The position numbers were made by a program, and so were the translations under genes. From Myxococcales bacterium (GTDB lineage: Bacteria > Myxococcota_A > Polyangia > Polyangiales > JAFGIB01), in NCBI GenBank assembly GCA_029880325.1, contig JAOUOP010000031.1:29476-93475 (forward strand): 64,000 bases of DNA, given 5' to 3'. This document shows positions 15,494-24,461 of the stretch, piece by piece (within the stretch, counting starts at the first letter, position 1; each line of letters starts with the position of its first letter). The notes under the pieces were generated by a model, which made no database searches, was not told where the DNA came from, and worked only from the letters and a program-made list of their open reading frames with translations.

Positions 15494-15787
15494 ATGGGGC
15501 ATCGCGAAATATTTCAACTGAGAGCACGACTGGGACTGTCGCGCTCGGAGTTGGCGCGCTTCTTGGGCGTCTCTGAACCCACGGTGGTGCGCTGGGAGAG
15601 CGGCAGTGCCATTTCGGAGCCCAAGGGGCTACAGGCGCTTCTGCTGCGCGCCCTGGCCGACGCCAGCGGTGGGCAACCGGCGTCGGACGTGGCGCGCATC
15701 GTGCGCTCCTGCGGCCTCGACCATAGGGCCGCCCTGGCGGACCTGCTGGCGGCGACCCAATATGCCCCAAGCGCTCTTTCTCGTTGA
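15494..15787 (+). CDS. XRE-family helix-turn-helix regulator
   Basis: A 97-residue protein with an N-terminal HTH of the XRE/HTH_3 type: LRARLGLSRSELARFLGVSEPTVVRWESG (about 8-38, given here in two parts of the same helix pair). The recognition helix is SEPTVVRWESG. The rest is a short helical tail, perhaps for dimer formation. It overlaps the Ser/Thr kinase gene by 26 bp, which suggests that the two are co-translated and work together. Confidence 0.75.
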   Translation: MGHREIFQLRARLGLSRSELARFLGVSEPTVVRWESGSAISEPKGLQALLLRALADASGGQPASDVARIVRSCGLDHRAALADLLAATQYAPSALSR

Positions 15788-16682
15788 CTGGCAGTGCTGT
15801 CTCGGGGCCGGCGGCGAGGGAGAAGTATTCCTCGGTCGCTCGGTGGAGAGCGGCGAGCTGTGCGCGATCAAGGTCTCGACCTCCATCGACCCGAGCCAGG
15901 CGCGCAGGCAGCTGGCCCGGGAGCTGGAGCGCTGCCGCCGGGCGGCGGGCCGGGGCACGGTGGGGTTGGTGGGCTGGAACCTGGCGGCCGAGCGACCCTT
16001 CATCGTCTTCGAGCTGGCCCATGCCGGCAGCCTGGCCGATGAGATGCGTCAGCTGCGGCAGGGCGGCCAGGTCTACCATCCGGTGCGCGCCCTGCAGCGC
16101 ATTCGCGAGACGCTCGAAGCCCTGGCCCACGTCCACGCGCGGGGCCTGGTGCACCGCGACATCAAGCCCGACAACCTGTTGCGCTTTGGCGGCGGCATCA
16201 AGCTCGGGGATTTTGGGACCGGCAAAACCCTGCAGCACTCCGGCAGCCAACCGGGCTCGGGCGTGCGCAGGAGCGAGCGGGCCTCGGCACTCGAGCAATT
16301 GGTGGCCTCGCTGCCCACGCCGCTACCGCCCGAGTGGCTCGAAGAGGCCTTCGTCGGCACGCGCATGTACGCGGCGCCGGAGCAGCTGAGGGGCGAAGAA
16401 GCCGACGAGCGTGCCGACCTCTACGGCGTCGGCTGCATCCTGCACGAAATGCTCACCGGCAACCTGCCGGACGGCGACGGTCGGAGGCTCTTGCGCGACT
16501 ACCCCAGCGTGCTGGTGCTGCCCGAGCTCGATCGCCTACTGGGCTCGCTCCTGCACCCCGAGCGTCGCCGCCGCCCCATCAACGCCCACGCCGCCATCGC
16601 CCGCGTCGACGAAGTGCTCGAAAGCTACCGCCGCGCCCGCGGCGTCTGGCAACGGCTACAACTGGGTCGTTCGCCCTACTGA
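15762..16682 (+). CDS. Eukaryote-like Ser/Thr protein kinase
   Basis: From the ATG at 15762 this encodes 306 residues that are essentially one kinase domain. Seen are the Gly loop GAGGEGEVFLG, the ATP-binding Lys in LCAIKVS, the catalytic loop HRDIKPDN (about 132-139), the DFG motif in KLGDFGTGK and the APE motif YAAPEQL. A ~45-residue insertion lies between DFG and APE, in the activation loop. There is no membrane span. Key residues are intact, so it is probably active. It follows the XRE regulator with a 26-bp overlap; phosphorylation of that regulator is a plausible but unproven idea. Confidence 0.88.
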   Translation: MPQALFLVDWQCCLGAGGEGEVFLGRSVESGELCAIKVSTSIDPSQARRQLARELERCRRAAGRGTVGLVGWNLAAERPFIVFELAHAGSLADEMRQLRQGGQVYHPVRALQRIRETLEALAHVHARGLVHRDIKPDNLLRFGGGIKLGDFGTGKTLQHSGSQPGSGVRRSERASALEQLVASLPTPLPPEWLEEAFVGTRMYAAPEQLRGEEADERADLYGVGCILHEMLTGNLPDGDGRRLLRDYPSVLVLPELDRLLGSLLHPERRRRPINAHAAIARVDEVLESYRRARGVWQRLQLGRSPY

Positions 16683-16722
16683 ACAGACGCGCCGAAGCCT
16701 GCGCAGCAGCAGCGCGCCCCTG

Positions 16723-17505
16723 TCAGCCGATGCCCGTGCCCAGTAGCGCCGGCAGGGGCGGTAGCGAGCCGGGGCTGGTGTCGATGTCGGTAGGGATCGA
16801 GGGGCGCGCGAAGTAGTAACCCTGCACCAGGCCCACGCCGAGCCGCCGCACCTGGACCAGCTGCTCGGGGGTCTCGACGCCTTCGACGACCACGTCGGCG
16901 TCGAGGCTCGCCGCCACGCCGACCAGCGACGTGATGGCCGCCTGGCGCGCCGTGTCGGTCTCGATCTGCTGTACGAAGTAGCGGTCGATCTTCAGGTAGT
17001 CAGGCCGGCAGTCCAGGATCATCTTCAGGTTCGAGTGCCCGGTCCCGACGTCGTCGAGCGCGATGCGGTGACCGCGGGTGCGCAGGCGCTCGATGGCGCG
17101 AAGAAAGCGGGGCCCGTCGAAGTCGGGCGAGTGCTCGACGATCTCGATGGTCGCGCGCCGCGGCGATACTTCATGGAGCTCGAGCAGTTCGACCAGGCGC
17201 GCGTCAAAGTCGTCGCGGGCGGCCAGCGTGGAGGCGTGTACGTTCAGCGAAAGCGGCCGTCCCTCCGCGGCAGCGAGACCTTGCTCAAAGGCACCGGCCA
17301 GGCACAGCAGGTCGACGTGGGCGGTGGCGCCCTTGCGGCGCACGTACTCGAAGAGAATGTCCGGGCGCTCCACGTTGGTGCCCATCGGTCCCCGCGTCAA
17401 ACACTCGAAGCTCACGATCTCCGGCTGCAGCTCGGTGATCTTGACGATCGGCTGCAGCACGACGCGAAGCGCTCCGGGCGCGGAAATGGTCTCGAGAAGG
17501 GTCAT
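16723..17505 (-). CDS. EAL-domain c-di-GMP phosphodiesterase
   Basis: A 260-residue stand-alone EAL domain, starting at the ATG at 17505. The signature is ECL (SFECLTRG) instead of EAL but keeps the metal-binding Glu. Other active-site residues are seen in LSLNVHAS, ATIEIVEHS, IALDDVGTGHSN, YLKIDRYF and VVVEGVET, so it is probably active and lowers c-di-GMP. No sensor domain is present. It is convergent with the Ser/Thr kinase gene, with 40 bp between the stops. Confidence 0.87.
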   Translation of the reverse strand: MTLLETISAPGALRVVLQPIVKITELQPEIVSFECLTRGPMGTNVERPDILFEYVRRKGATAHVDLLCLAGAFEQGLAAAEGRPLSLNVHASTLAARDDFDARLVELLELHEVSPRRATIEIVEHSPDFDGPRFLRAIERLRTRGHRIALDDVGTGHSNLKMILDCRPDYLKIDRYFVQQIETDTARQAAITSLVGVAASLDADVVVEGVETPEQLVQVRRLGVGLVQGYYFARPSIPTDIDTSPGSLPPLPALLGTGIG

Positions 17506-18482
17506 GGAGACGGCGGTGGATGCCCCGCCCTCGATGCAAGAAAGTTGCCAGTTGCATTGACGCAGCCTCGGCCCCAAAGTCGTGGCGGCAGCGGCTAAAG
17601 CAGCATACGGCTTGCGGTCAGCAGTCCCGAACTCGGAACTGCGATCCGGTTGTCGGACATGGCGAGCGCCGAGATTCGCGCTCAAACGCGCTCCGACGCG
17701 TCGACCGTCGCCGGGGCCTTGGAATGCAATCGATGGGCCGCCGGACCCATTGGCCGGCTCCGTTTCGTTTACACCGCCCTATGCGCCGAAGCCCAGTGCC
17801 TCGCACTCCAACTCGTGGCTATGGACCTGCCTTCCGAGATCGCCGCCCGGTTGCCAGTCCGGAACTGGTATTGAACGCCGTGGGAGCCGCACACGAAGGG
17901 CGAAGGGCTGGGGCCACTGCCGCGGCTGGCTGAGGGGGCCGCACACGTGGACCCGACCTTGCTCCCCGACCATGAGCAGGGGCGCGCCAGTTTCATGACG
18001 CCAATCGAGTCGGCCGAGCGCGGTGCCGACACCGGCAGCGACGAAGCCCCGCGCGTCTCAGGGCGTCAAGCGACTGCCATCGACGACCACAGGCAGTTGC
18101 GCAAGCCCCAACACGACTGTCTCGAGATTGCGGTAGAATCCGACTTCGCAGTGCGCAAGCCGACGCAGATCGTGCAGCAATTCCCCAGTTCCATCGGCCC
18201 CGAGCGAATGGTCCGCGTCGTGCCCTCCATCGTCGAGCACAGCCCTGTCGATCGAGCGCAAGTACGCGTCCTACTTGCGGCCATGCCATCCGAGGCATTT
18301 GCGTACATCAAGGGTTGGATTGCCGAGCCGATTGCCGCTGAAAAGGCGCAGGAGTTGCAGCGCAGGGTTTAACTCCATGCCTGCTACCTTGCGGACGCCA
18401 CCGTGCTGCACCATGAATTCGTCGATGGCCAGTGCCGGTGGCTGACATGCCATTGCGATGACGCGCGAGTCAGGGAGCGAGC
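17506..18482. other. Stretch without a clear gene; possible decayed minus-strand frame
   Basis: No convincing intact gene is seen in this ~1-kb region. One minus-strand frame from 18453 to 17779 reads coherently, with segments such as LHDLRRLAHCEVGFYRNLET and LGRLDWRHETGAPLLMVGEQ, but it is broken by two in-frame stops near 18271 and 18058. It may be a decayed gene of unknown family. A plus-strand frame at 17947-18372 (141 residues) is the alternative; I could not choose between them. Confidence 0.4.
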
Positions 18483-19787
18483 ATGAACACGGATTTGGCC
18501 AATGCGCGCAAGGGGGACCCCTGGTCCCTCAGCGGCGTGATCTTCGGACTTTCGGACGCGCGCGACACCGAAGGCCGCCCCCTGTGTGAGCGCCGCGCAC
18601 CGATCTCGGCCAAGGAAGGCGTGCCGATGAAGCTGCGCCCCTGCCCGTACGGCGACGAGCGCGAGCGCCGTACGATCAATCTATCGGCCCTGGCGCAGGT
18701 CACCGCACACCTGGAGACGGTGGTCGTCGACGCCGAGCGCTTTCACGGCCTGGCCGGATCGAGCCCCCGCAGCTGGTCGGAGGTTCACATGCTGGTGCTC
18801 GATCAGTTGGCGCAGGCCGCCCTGTTTCAGCTCGGCGATCCGAAGCGACGTGCACCGATCCCGGCGCCCACCAGCGTGGCCTATAAAATAGCCGTGGGTT
18901 ATAGCGAGCCGGTGCGCGAGTTGCTCATGCGCGAGCTGCTCGGGCAGAAGCCAGAGGTCTCGGCCGAGGCGCTGCTGTCGCTGGTCAAGGAGGAGCGTTA
19001 TCTGGTGGGCGCCAGTGAAGCCTGTGCCGGTCCGCCACATCTCCTGCGACGGGTCACGCGCGCCTTCGTCGAGGGTCCACCGCGCCCGCCCGAGGCCATC
19101 GAGGCGCGCCGTCTGGCCGTTGCCCGCTTGCTCGGCCGCCAGGTCGAGCTCGGCATTTGTTTTGGCCTCTTTGACCGTCAGGTCGAGCATGCGCTTTTCT
19201 TCGGCTCGCCCGGCACCGAACGATTCGCCCCCCGCACGCGCTTTCTGCGCGACAAGGTGGCAGAGCGGCAAAGGCAGCTGCTCGAGGCCGACACGCCCTT
19301 GCCGCGATCGCCGCTGCCGGCCGGCCTCGATGCCGGGACGGCGCACTCGCTCGAGACGGTGATGGCGGCCTGCTTCGACCGCACGGCCCATGTTTTCGGC
19401 AACACGCCGATCATCGAAAGCCTGCTGGCCCACGGCGAAAGCGCCATCGTCATTCCGAGCGAGCAGCGCGCCTCGCTCGCCCAGAGCTTCGCCGCCTACC
19501 TCGAAGCCCACAGCGCCTTTCAGCGAGCTCTGACGCAACTGGAGCTGCAGCTACGGGCGCAACTGGGTCCATGGCTCACGCCACCTTCGGGTCCGGACGA
19601 TCGCGGCCAGACCGCAGTCGCCCTCAATCCCGCCATCTTCCCCCTGCCCCGCGCCCTGCCCTGGTTCGAGATGATCGTCGGCCACCGCCTGCATGAAGAG
19701 GCCGGCCCCGACCCCAAGCGCGTGCTGCGCAATCAACACCGCAGCGTGCCGCTCCACGGCACCGCCGCAGCGGCATCCAGCTCCTGA
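18483..19787 (+). CDS. Hypothetical protein
   Basis: A 434-residue protein with no family I recognise. The start at 18483 follows a good ribosome binding site (AGGGAGCGAGC). There is no signal peptide and no membrane span. It is largely helical, with Arg/Leu/Ala-rich stretches such as PVRELLMRELLGQKPEVSAE (about 140-160) and EARRLAVARLLGRQVELGIC (about 205-230). Codon use is like that of neighbouring real genes, so it is likely expressed. Function unknown. Confidence 0.7.
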   Translation: MNTDLANARKGDPWSLSGVIFGLSDARDTEGRPLCERRAPISAKEGVPMKLRPCPYGDERERRTINLSALAQVTAHLETVVVDAERFHGLAGSSPRSWSEVHMLVLDQLAQAALFQLGDPKRRAPIPAPTSVAYKIAVGYSEPVRELLMRELLGQKPEVSAEALLSLVKEERYLVGASEACAGPPHLLRRVTRAFVEGPPRPPEAIEARRLAVARLLGRQVELGICFGLFDRQVEHALFFGSPGTERFAPRTRFLRDKVAERQRQLLEADTPLPRSPLPAGLDAGTAHSLETVMAACFDRTAHVFGNTPIIESLLAHGESAIVIPSEQRASLAQSFAAYLEAHSAFQRALTQLELQLRAQLGPWLTPPSGPDDRGQTAVALNPAIFPLPRALPWFEMIVGHRLHEEAGPDPKRVLRNQHRSVPLHGTAAAASSS

Positions 19788-19990
19788 GGGTCCGCAAACC
19801 AATGGCTTCCCCTTTGGTGCGTGACGGCGGAGCACGCCGGCCCACGGAGCGACGTCGGCGCTTCAATGCAGGCGGTCGGGGCTCCCACTTCGCCTGCTGT
19901 TTCTGATGCCTGCATGGCGCCAGCGTCGCATGTGGCGCCGGCCTATGCCGTCCGCCGTGATATCCTCGGCGCCTCAGAAGGGAGATCAAC

Positions 19991-20305
19991 ATGATCCTCA
20001 GCAATCTCGAAGAGGTGCCCGGTCGACAGATCGTCGAGTTCTACGGCGTCGTCAGCGGCAGCACGGTGCGCGCCAAGCATATCGGGCGGGACTTCATGGC
20101 GGGTCTGAAGAACCTCGTCGGCGGAGAGCTCAAGGGCTACACCGAGCTGCTCCACGAGGCGCGCGAGGAAGCCCTTGCACGCATGACCCAACAGGCCCAG
20201 TCGGTTGGGGCCAATGCGGTCGTCAACGTACGCTTTTCCACCAGCAGCGTCGCCCAGGGAGCCGCCGAGCTCTTCGCCTACGGCACTGCGGTCCGGGTTG
20301 AGTAG
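19991..20305 (+). CDS. UPF0145 (YbjQ-like) protein
   Basis: A 104-residue YbjQ-family protein, close to the usual ~105-residue length. Family features are the start NLEEVPGRQIVEFYGVVSGS, the YTELLHEAREEALARM segment and GANAVVNVRFSTSS. The family folds as a small pentamer and has been suggested to bind metals; its role is unclear. The start is preceded by AGGGAGAT. It is followed after 2 bp by a second protein of related pattern, then by an M48 peptidase gene, forming a likely three-gene operon. Confidence 0.88.
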   Translation: MILSNLEEVPGRQIVEFYGVVSGSTVRAKHIGRDFMAGLKNLVGGELKGYTELLHEAREEALARMTQQAQSVGANAVVNVRFSTSSVAQGAAELFAYGTAVRVE

Positions 20306-20307
20306 CC

Positions 20308-20769
20308 ATGGTCGATCTGATCGTACTGCTGGTCTTGCTGCTTGTGACCTACGGGACCGGTCGCTGGTTCGAGCAGCGCCATTTCGAGAGCATCCGTCAG
20401 CGCGAGGCTCAACTCTTGCCGCTGCTGACCTCGACCCTGTCGACGATTCCGTCCAGCGCCCCGGTGGAACGCTCCGAGATGGTCTGTGGCAGCGTCGTGG
20501 TCTCGCTCGACTACTTCAAGCGTTTCATCGCCGGCCTGCGCGGGATCATCGGTGGCCGCATCAAGCCCTATGAACCCCTGCTCGATCGGGCCCGGCGCGA
20601 GGCGATGCTGCGAATGCGCGAGCGGGCTCGGGCCGAGGGTTTCGACATGGTCGTCAACGTGCGGCTCGAGACATCACGCCTGGCCAGCGCCGCGGCCGAC
20701 GGCAAACGCACTGCAGGTGTCGAGATCCTCGCCTTCGGCACGGCCGTCAAGCTCGCCGCTGCGGGTTGA
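20308..20769 (+). CDS. Membrane-anchored UPF0145-like protein
   Basis: A 153-residue protein with an N-terminal membrane span (VDLIVLLVLLLVTYGTG) and then a UPF0145-like core. KPYEPLLDRARREAMLRMRE and GFDMVVNVRLETS match the corresponding parts of the YbjQ-like protein just upstream. It therefore looks like a diverged, membrane-bound paralogue. It is 2 bp from the upstream gene and 12 bp from the M48 gene. Confidence 0.75.
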   Translation: MVDLIVLLVLLLVTYGTGRWFEQRHFESIRQREAQLLPLLTSTLSTIPSSAPVERSEMVCGSVVVSLDYFKRFIAGLRGIIGGRIKPYEPLLDRARREAMLRMRERARAEGFDMVVNVRLETSRLASAAADGKRTAGVEILAFGTAVKLAAAG

Positions 20770-20781
20770 TCGTCGGTCGCG

Positions 20782-21588
20782 ATGGAGGCCAAGCCGCGCC
20801 TGCCCGACGATCGGGTCAACCTCCCCAGCAGCCATCCTTTGGCGGACGCCGGCCAGCTGATCGCCTTCGTCGTGGCGCTCGGCCTGTTGCTCTTCGCCGC
20901 GGTCGCCTACTCCGTGGAGCTGGTGGTCTGGCTGCTGCCCCACGACACCGAGGTCCGCCTGGCCCACGAGCTGTGGCCAGCCGAGGAGCCGACAGCAGAC
21001 GACGCCGAGCGCCATGAAAAGCTTCAGGCTCTGGTCGAGGCATTGGCAAGCGGCTGGCCCGACAACCCCTATCGACTGCAGGTGCGCATCGCCCGCGAAG
21101 AGCAGCCCAACGCCTTTGCGTTGCCGGGGGGCCTGGTGCTCGTCACCGAGGGACTGCTCGACAGCGCCGAGAGTGAAAATGAGCTGGCGTTTGTCCTCGG
21201 TCACGAGATCGGGCACTTCCGGGGCCGCGACCATCTGCGTGGCCTCGGCCAGGGCCTGCTCTTCCAGCTGGTCCTGGCCAGCATCGGTGTTGGCGGTGGT
21301 GATATTCGACTATTGGGTGACACGGGCTTGATCGCGGGCCTGAGCTTCAGCCGCGACCAGGAACGCGCGGCTGACCGCTTCGGTCTCGAGCTGCTGCAGC
21401 ATCACTACGGTCACGCGGCGGGCGCCGGCATATTCTTCGAGCGCGTGGCGTCGAGCGATCCCGTTCACACCTCGATGCCGACCTTCATCAGCACCCACCC
21501 CGATCCACGCGAGCGAGCCGCCGAGATTCGGAAATTGGCCGCCCAGCGGGGCTACCGGCTGCAGGGTAGGTTGCGCCCGCCGCTATAG
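20782..21588 (+). CDS. M48-family zinc metallopeptidase, membrane-anchored
   Basis: A 268-residue peptidase with one N-terminal membrane span (about 28-52). The zinc motif is VLGHEIGHFRGRDH (HExxH) and the third ligand is in SRDQERAADRFGLELL. A short Pro/Asp motif near the end, STHPDPRERAAEI, is typical of M48 peptidases of the LoiP/BepA kind. It probably acts on misfolded envelope proteins. It closes the operon with two UPF0145-like proteins. It is not closely similar to the zinc-ribbon M48-like protein of the magnetosome operon. Confidence 0.88.
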   Translation: MEAKPRLPDDRVNLPSSHPLADAGQLIAFVVALGLLLFAAVAYSVELVVWLLPHDTEVRLAHELWPAEEPTADDAERHEKLQALVEALASGWPDNPYRLQVRIAREEQPNAFALPGGLVLVTEGLLDSAESENELAFVLGHEIGHFRGRDHLRGLGQGLLFQLVLASIGVGGGDIRLLGDTGLIAGLSFSRDQERAADRFGLELLQHHYGHAAGAGIFFERVASSDPVHTSMPTFISTHPDPRERAAEIRKLAAQRGYRLQGRLRPPL

Positions 21589-21660
21589 ATGAGGCCGAAT
21601 CGGCATATCGCAATCGCGGCCCAGCCATGCCAGCCTGGGCTGCGAGCTGGAGAAACGATC

Positions 21661-22308
21661 ATGGGCACATCGACTTTGAAGATCATCGGCGCGGGTTTTG
21701 GACGCACCGGAACCCTATCGCTGAAGTTGGCGTTGGAGCAGCTGGGCTTTGGGCCCTGCTATCACATGTTCGAGGTCTTTCAGAATCCGGGCCACGCCGA
21801 GCTGTGGAGCCGCGCCGGCGACGGCGACATCGAAGCCGCCGAACAGGCCCTCGCAGGCTTCCAGTCCGCGGTGGACTGGCCGGCGATCCACTTTTGGCGT
21901 CAGCTGGCCGAGCGCCATCCCGAGGCCAAGGTGCTGCTCTCGGTGCGCGAGCCGGCCCGCTGGTTCAAGAGCGCCAACGAAACCATCTTCGCCTCCATGG
22001 CGCGCGAGCCGGACGGCAAGTCGCCGGTGGCAGGAATGCAGGAAATGGCGCGAAAGTTAATTCGCGAGCAGGCCTTCGGCGGTGACTTCTTTCCCGAAGC
22101 CCACGCCATCGAAGTCTTCGAGCGCCACAACGCCGAAGTCCAGCGCGTGATCGAACCCGAGCGCCTGCTGGTCTATGAAGTATCGCAGGGCTGGGGTCCA
22201 CTGTGCGCATTCCTCAACCGCTCCGTGCCCGACACCGAGTTTCCGCGCACCAACAGCACCGCCGAGTTTCGCCGCGGCATGGGGCTCGAGGGGCAGAAGC
22301 TTCCGTAG
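21661..22308 (+). CDS. P-loop sulfotransferase-family protein
   Basis: A 215-residue protein starting at the ATG at 21661, 3 bp after GAAACGATC and with an in-frame but unlikely earlier start at 21589. The PAPS-binding loop is GAGFGRTGTLSLKLALEQLG at the N-terminus, followed by CYHMFEVFQNPGHAELW, the pattern of the Sulfotransfer_4 family found in bacteria and fungi. The second PAPS site, VLLSVREPARWFKSANE, is present. The acceptor substrate is unknown. It converges on the frameshifted gene remnant, with 2 bp between stops. Confidence 0.85.
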   Translation: MGTSTLKIIGAGFGRTGTLSLKLALEQLGFGPCYHMFEVFQNPGHAELWSRAGDGDIEAAEQALAGFQSAVDWPAIHFWRQLAERHPEAKVLLSVREPARWFKSANETIFASMAREPDGKSPVAGMQEMARKLIREQAFGGDFFPEAHAIEVFERHNAEVQRVIEPERLLVYEVSQGWGPLCAFLNRSVPDTEFPRTNSTAEFRRGMGLEGQKLP

Positions 22309-22310
22309 CT

Positions 22311-22602
22311 TCAGGTGATTCCGAAGACCACCGCGCCGTCTTCCACGCCGATACGGATGCTGTCGCCCCAGTCGGCTCCTGGCGTTCGACAAAGGCCTCG
22401 AGTAGGCGCCCTCGGACTCCGGGCAGGCGATCGAAATAGAGCACGGCGCCACCACCGGCAGCCCCCCGGACGAGCAGCTGTCCCGGTTTGAGCGCGGCGG
22501 CGTACTGGCGAAAGAAGGCCCCAGCTCGGGCACCACCCGAACCAGCACCTGTCCGCCGTAGTAGCGCAGGACAAAGAGGGCGATGGAGAAGCGCATGGCC
22601 AC
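22311..22602 (-). pseudogene. Frameshifted small gene remnant
   Basis: Three minus-strand frames join into one sensible protein of about 95 residues: MAMRFSIALFVLRYYGGQVL then AFFRQYAAALKPGQLLVRGA, FDRLPGVRGRLLEAFVERQE and finally DWGDSIRIGVEDGAVVFGIT with a stop at 22311. Shifts are needed near 22515 and near 22385. Family not recognised. The frame changes are either real decay or errors in the sequence. Confidence 0.5.
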
Positions 22603-22775
22603 GACAGGTCAGGTATACACCGGCAGCCACGGCCCTTCACGTGAGCTGTCCCACGGCCCGCCAACTCCCACCGCGGCATCGGCAGCGGTAACGGGATCGG
22701 GATTGGGCGCCGACTTCTCGACAGCGGTTGCCGGCGCGACCGAGCAGGCAGTAGGCTGCGCGCAACGGGAGTCAT

Positions 22776-23891
22776 ATGCCACATCTCCAGGGACCAGAAG
22801 ACGGCCCCGTCGCCGTGACGGGCGCATCGGGCTACATCGGATCGCAGGTGGTCAAGTGCCTGATCGAGGACGGCTTCAGCGTGCACGGCTGCGTGCGCGA
22901 CCCCAGCCGCGAAGACAAGACCGCACACCTGCTCGCCCTGGCCGACAAGGGTCCGGGCAGTCTGCGCATCTTCGGCGCCGACCTGCTGCAGGCGGGCCAG
23001 GGCGCCTACGACGAAGCCTTCGCCGGCTGCGCGGCGGTCTTCCACGTGGCTGCCGATCTGGGCAGCGATCCGAGCTATGGCCCGCCGACACCTCAGCGCA
23101 CCTTCGACAGCTGCATGACCGCGACCAAGGGCGTGCTCGAGTCGGCGCGCAAGGCCGGCACGGTCAAACGCGTGGTCTACACCTCCTCGACCTCGGCAGT
23201 GATGGGCCTGCGACCCGGCGGCAAGAGCGCCGAGGGCTACGAATACAAGGACGACGACTGGGCCGGCGAGGGCCCTTACGAAACGATCGAAGAGCGCTGG
23301 ACGGTGACCAGCCCGCGCAGCGGCAAGGTGCACAAGCTGTGGACCCTCGAGCGGCAGGCCTACGCCATGGGCAAGGTCGAGGCCGAGCAATACGCCTACC
23401 GCTGGGGCAACGAGCATGGCATCGACGTGGTCTCGTGCTGTCCCTGCCATGTGCTGGGACCGCTGACGGCCAAGGCCCATGACGCCACCTGGCAGCGCCG
23501 CATCGGGCTGATGCTGCAGGGCCGCAGCGGTCACCGAATGCGGCCCAACATGCTGTGGAATATCGTCGACGTGCGGGACGTGGCGCGCTCGCAGGTGCTG
23601 ATGGCGACGAGCGAAGTCGCCACCAACGGCTCGCGCTACATGCTCGCCGCCCCCGACAGCGGCGGGGAGCTGACGGTGCAGCAGCTGCTCGACACCCTGC
23701 GCGAACTCTACCCGGACGTGAACGTGGGCGGCGACTACGAGCCACCACCGACCGAGGATCAACCGCACGCCAAGTCGACCAAGGCCATCGGCGAGCTCGG
23801 TCTTCAGCCCCACGACACGCGCCAGACCCTGCGCGACACCTGCGAGTCGCTCATCGCCATCGCCGGAGTGCAGCCGGCGCTGAAGGCGTGA
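22776..23891 (+). CDS. NAD(P)-dependent epimerase/reductase (extended SDR, dihydroflavonol-reductase-like)
   Basis: A 371-residue extended short-chain dehydrogenase. The nucleotide-binding motif is VAVTGASGYIGSQVVKCLIE. The N-terminal part resembles dihydroflavonol and cinnamoyl-CoA reductases (VHGCVRDPSREDKTAHLLAL, then VFHVAADL and KRVVYTSSTSAV). The active-site Tyr and Lys are in AYAMGKVEAEQYAYRWG. It may act on a phenolic or aliphatic carbonyl compound; the substrate cannot be told. It is followed after 5 bp by a SnoaL-like protein. Confidence 0.87.
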   Translation: MPHLQGPEDGPVAVTGASGYIGSQVVKCLIEDGFSVHGCVRDPSREDKTAHLLALADKGPGSLRIFGADLLQAGQGAYDEAFAGCAAVFHVAADLGSDPSYGPPTPQRTFDSCMTATKGVLESARKAGTVKRVVYTSSTSAVMGLRPGGKSAEGYEYKDDDWAGEGPYETIEERWTVTSPRSGKVHKLWTLERQAYAMGKVEAEQYAYRWGNEHGIDVVSCCPCHVLGPLTAKAHDATWQRRIGLMLQGRSGHRMRPNMLWNIVDVRDVARSQVLMATSEVATNGSRYMLAAPDSGGELTVQQLLDTLRELYPDVNVGGDYEPPPTEDQPHAKSTKAIGELGLQPHDTRQTLRDTCESLIAIAGVQPALKA

Positions 23892-23896
23892 CCGGG

Positions 23897-24307
23897 ATGG
23901 GCGCTTCGGCGGAAGCCGATATCGCTGTGGTCACCGCGCTCGATCAGGCGTGGAACCGCGCCTATGAGCAAGGCGATCGCAGCCCACTGTCGGACGTCCT
24001 CAGCGACGACTTTGTGGCGACAACGGAAGCCGGTCAGGAGGTCGGCAAGGCGCAACTGCTGCAGGATCCGCCAGAGGCGGCGCTTGAAGTGCGCGTTGAC
24101 GAGTTTTCGATACGCTGCTGGGGCGACACCGCCATCACTCGGGGCCGAATCCAGGTGCGGACACCGAGCCGTTTCAGCGACCAGCACTTCATGCGCGTCT
24201 ACGCCCGGCGCGCGGGAAGCTGGCAAGCCGTCAGCCTTCAGGTGGTGCCGGTGGTCGCGCGCAATGAGCCGGTGCCGCGCCAGAGCAGAAGGTCCGAAGA
24301 GTCTTGA
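23897..24307 (+). CDS. SnoaL/DUF4440-like protein
   Basis: From the ATG at 23897 this encodes 136 residues with the pattern of NTF2-like DUF4440 proteins: VTALDQAWNRAYEQGDRSPL, then DDFVATTEAGQEVGKAQLL, and AITRGRIQVRT with FMRVYARRAGSWQAVSLQVV. These small proteins bind or isomerise small molecules. It starts 5 bp after the reductase gene, so they probably form an operon. The longer frame starting at 23555 is not supported. Confidence 0.82.
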   Translation: MGASAEADIAVVTALDQAWNRAYEQGDRSPLSDVLSDDFVATTEAGQEVGKAQLLQDPPEAALEVRVDEFSIRCWGDTAITRGRIQVRTPSRFSDQHFMRVYARRAGSWQAVSLQVVPVVARNEPVPRQSRRSEES

Positions 24308-24461
24308 TGCGCCCTGCTGACCTGTGTTAGCCATGCGGCCTTGATGGTCACGCCGAAGTAGGGATTGGACGAGGTTGGCTGCTGCCACACGCGAAACGGG
24401 GATGTTTCGCGTGTGGCGTCGTGGGCCTCCTGTCGGCAGGCCTAGAAAAGGAGAATCGCGG

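Noticed and set aside
17947..18372. 141-residue plus-strand frame as a gene
   Set aside because: No family likeness and no clear ribosome binding site; an opposite frame with two stops reads about as well, so neither is called.
22311..23813. 500-residue minus-strand open frame
   Set aside because: Antisense to the reductase gene, which has a clear nucleotide-binding motif; only its last ~17 codons are part of the frameshifted small gene.
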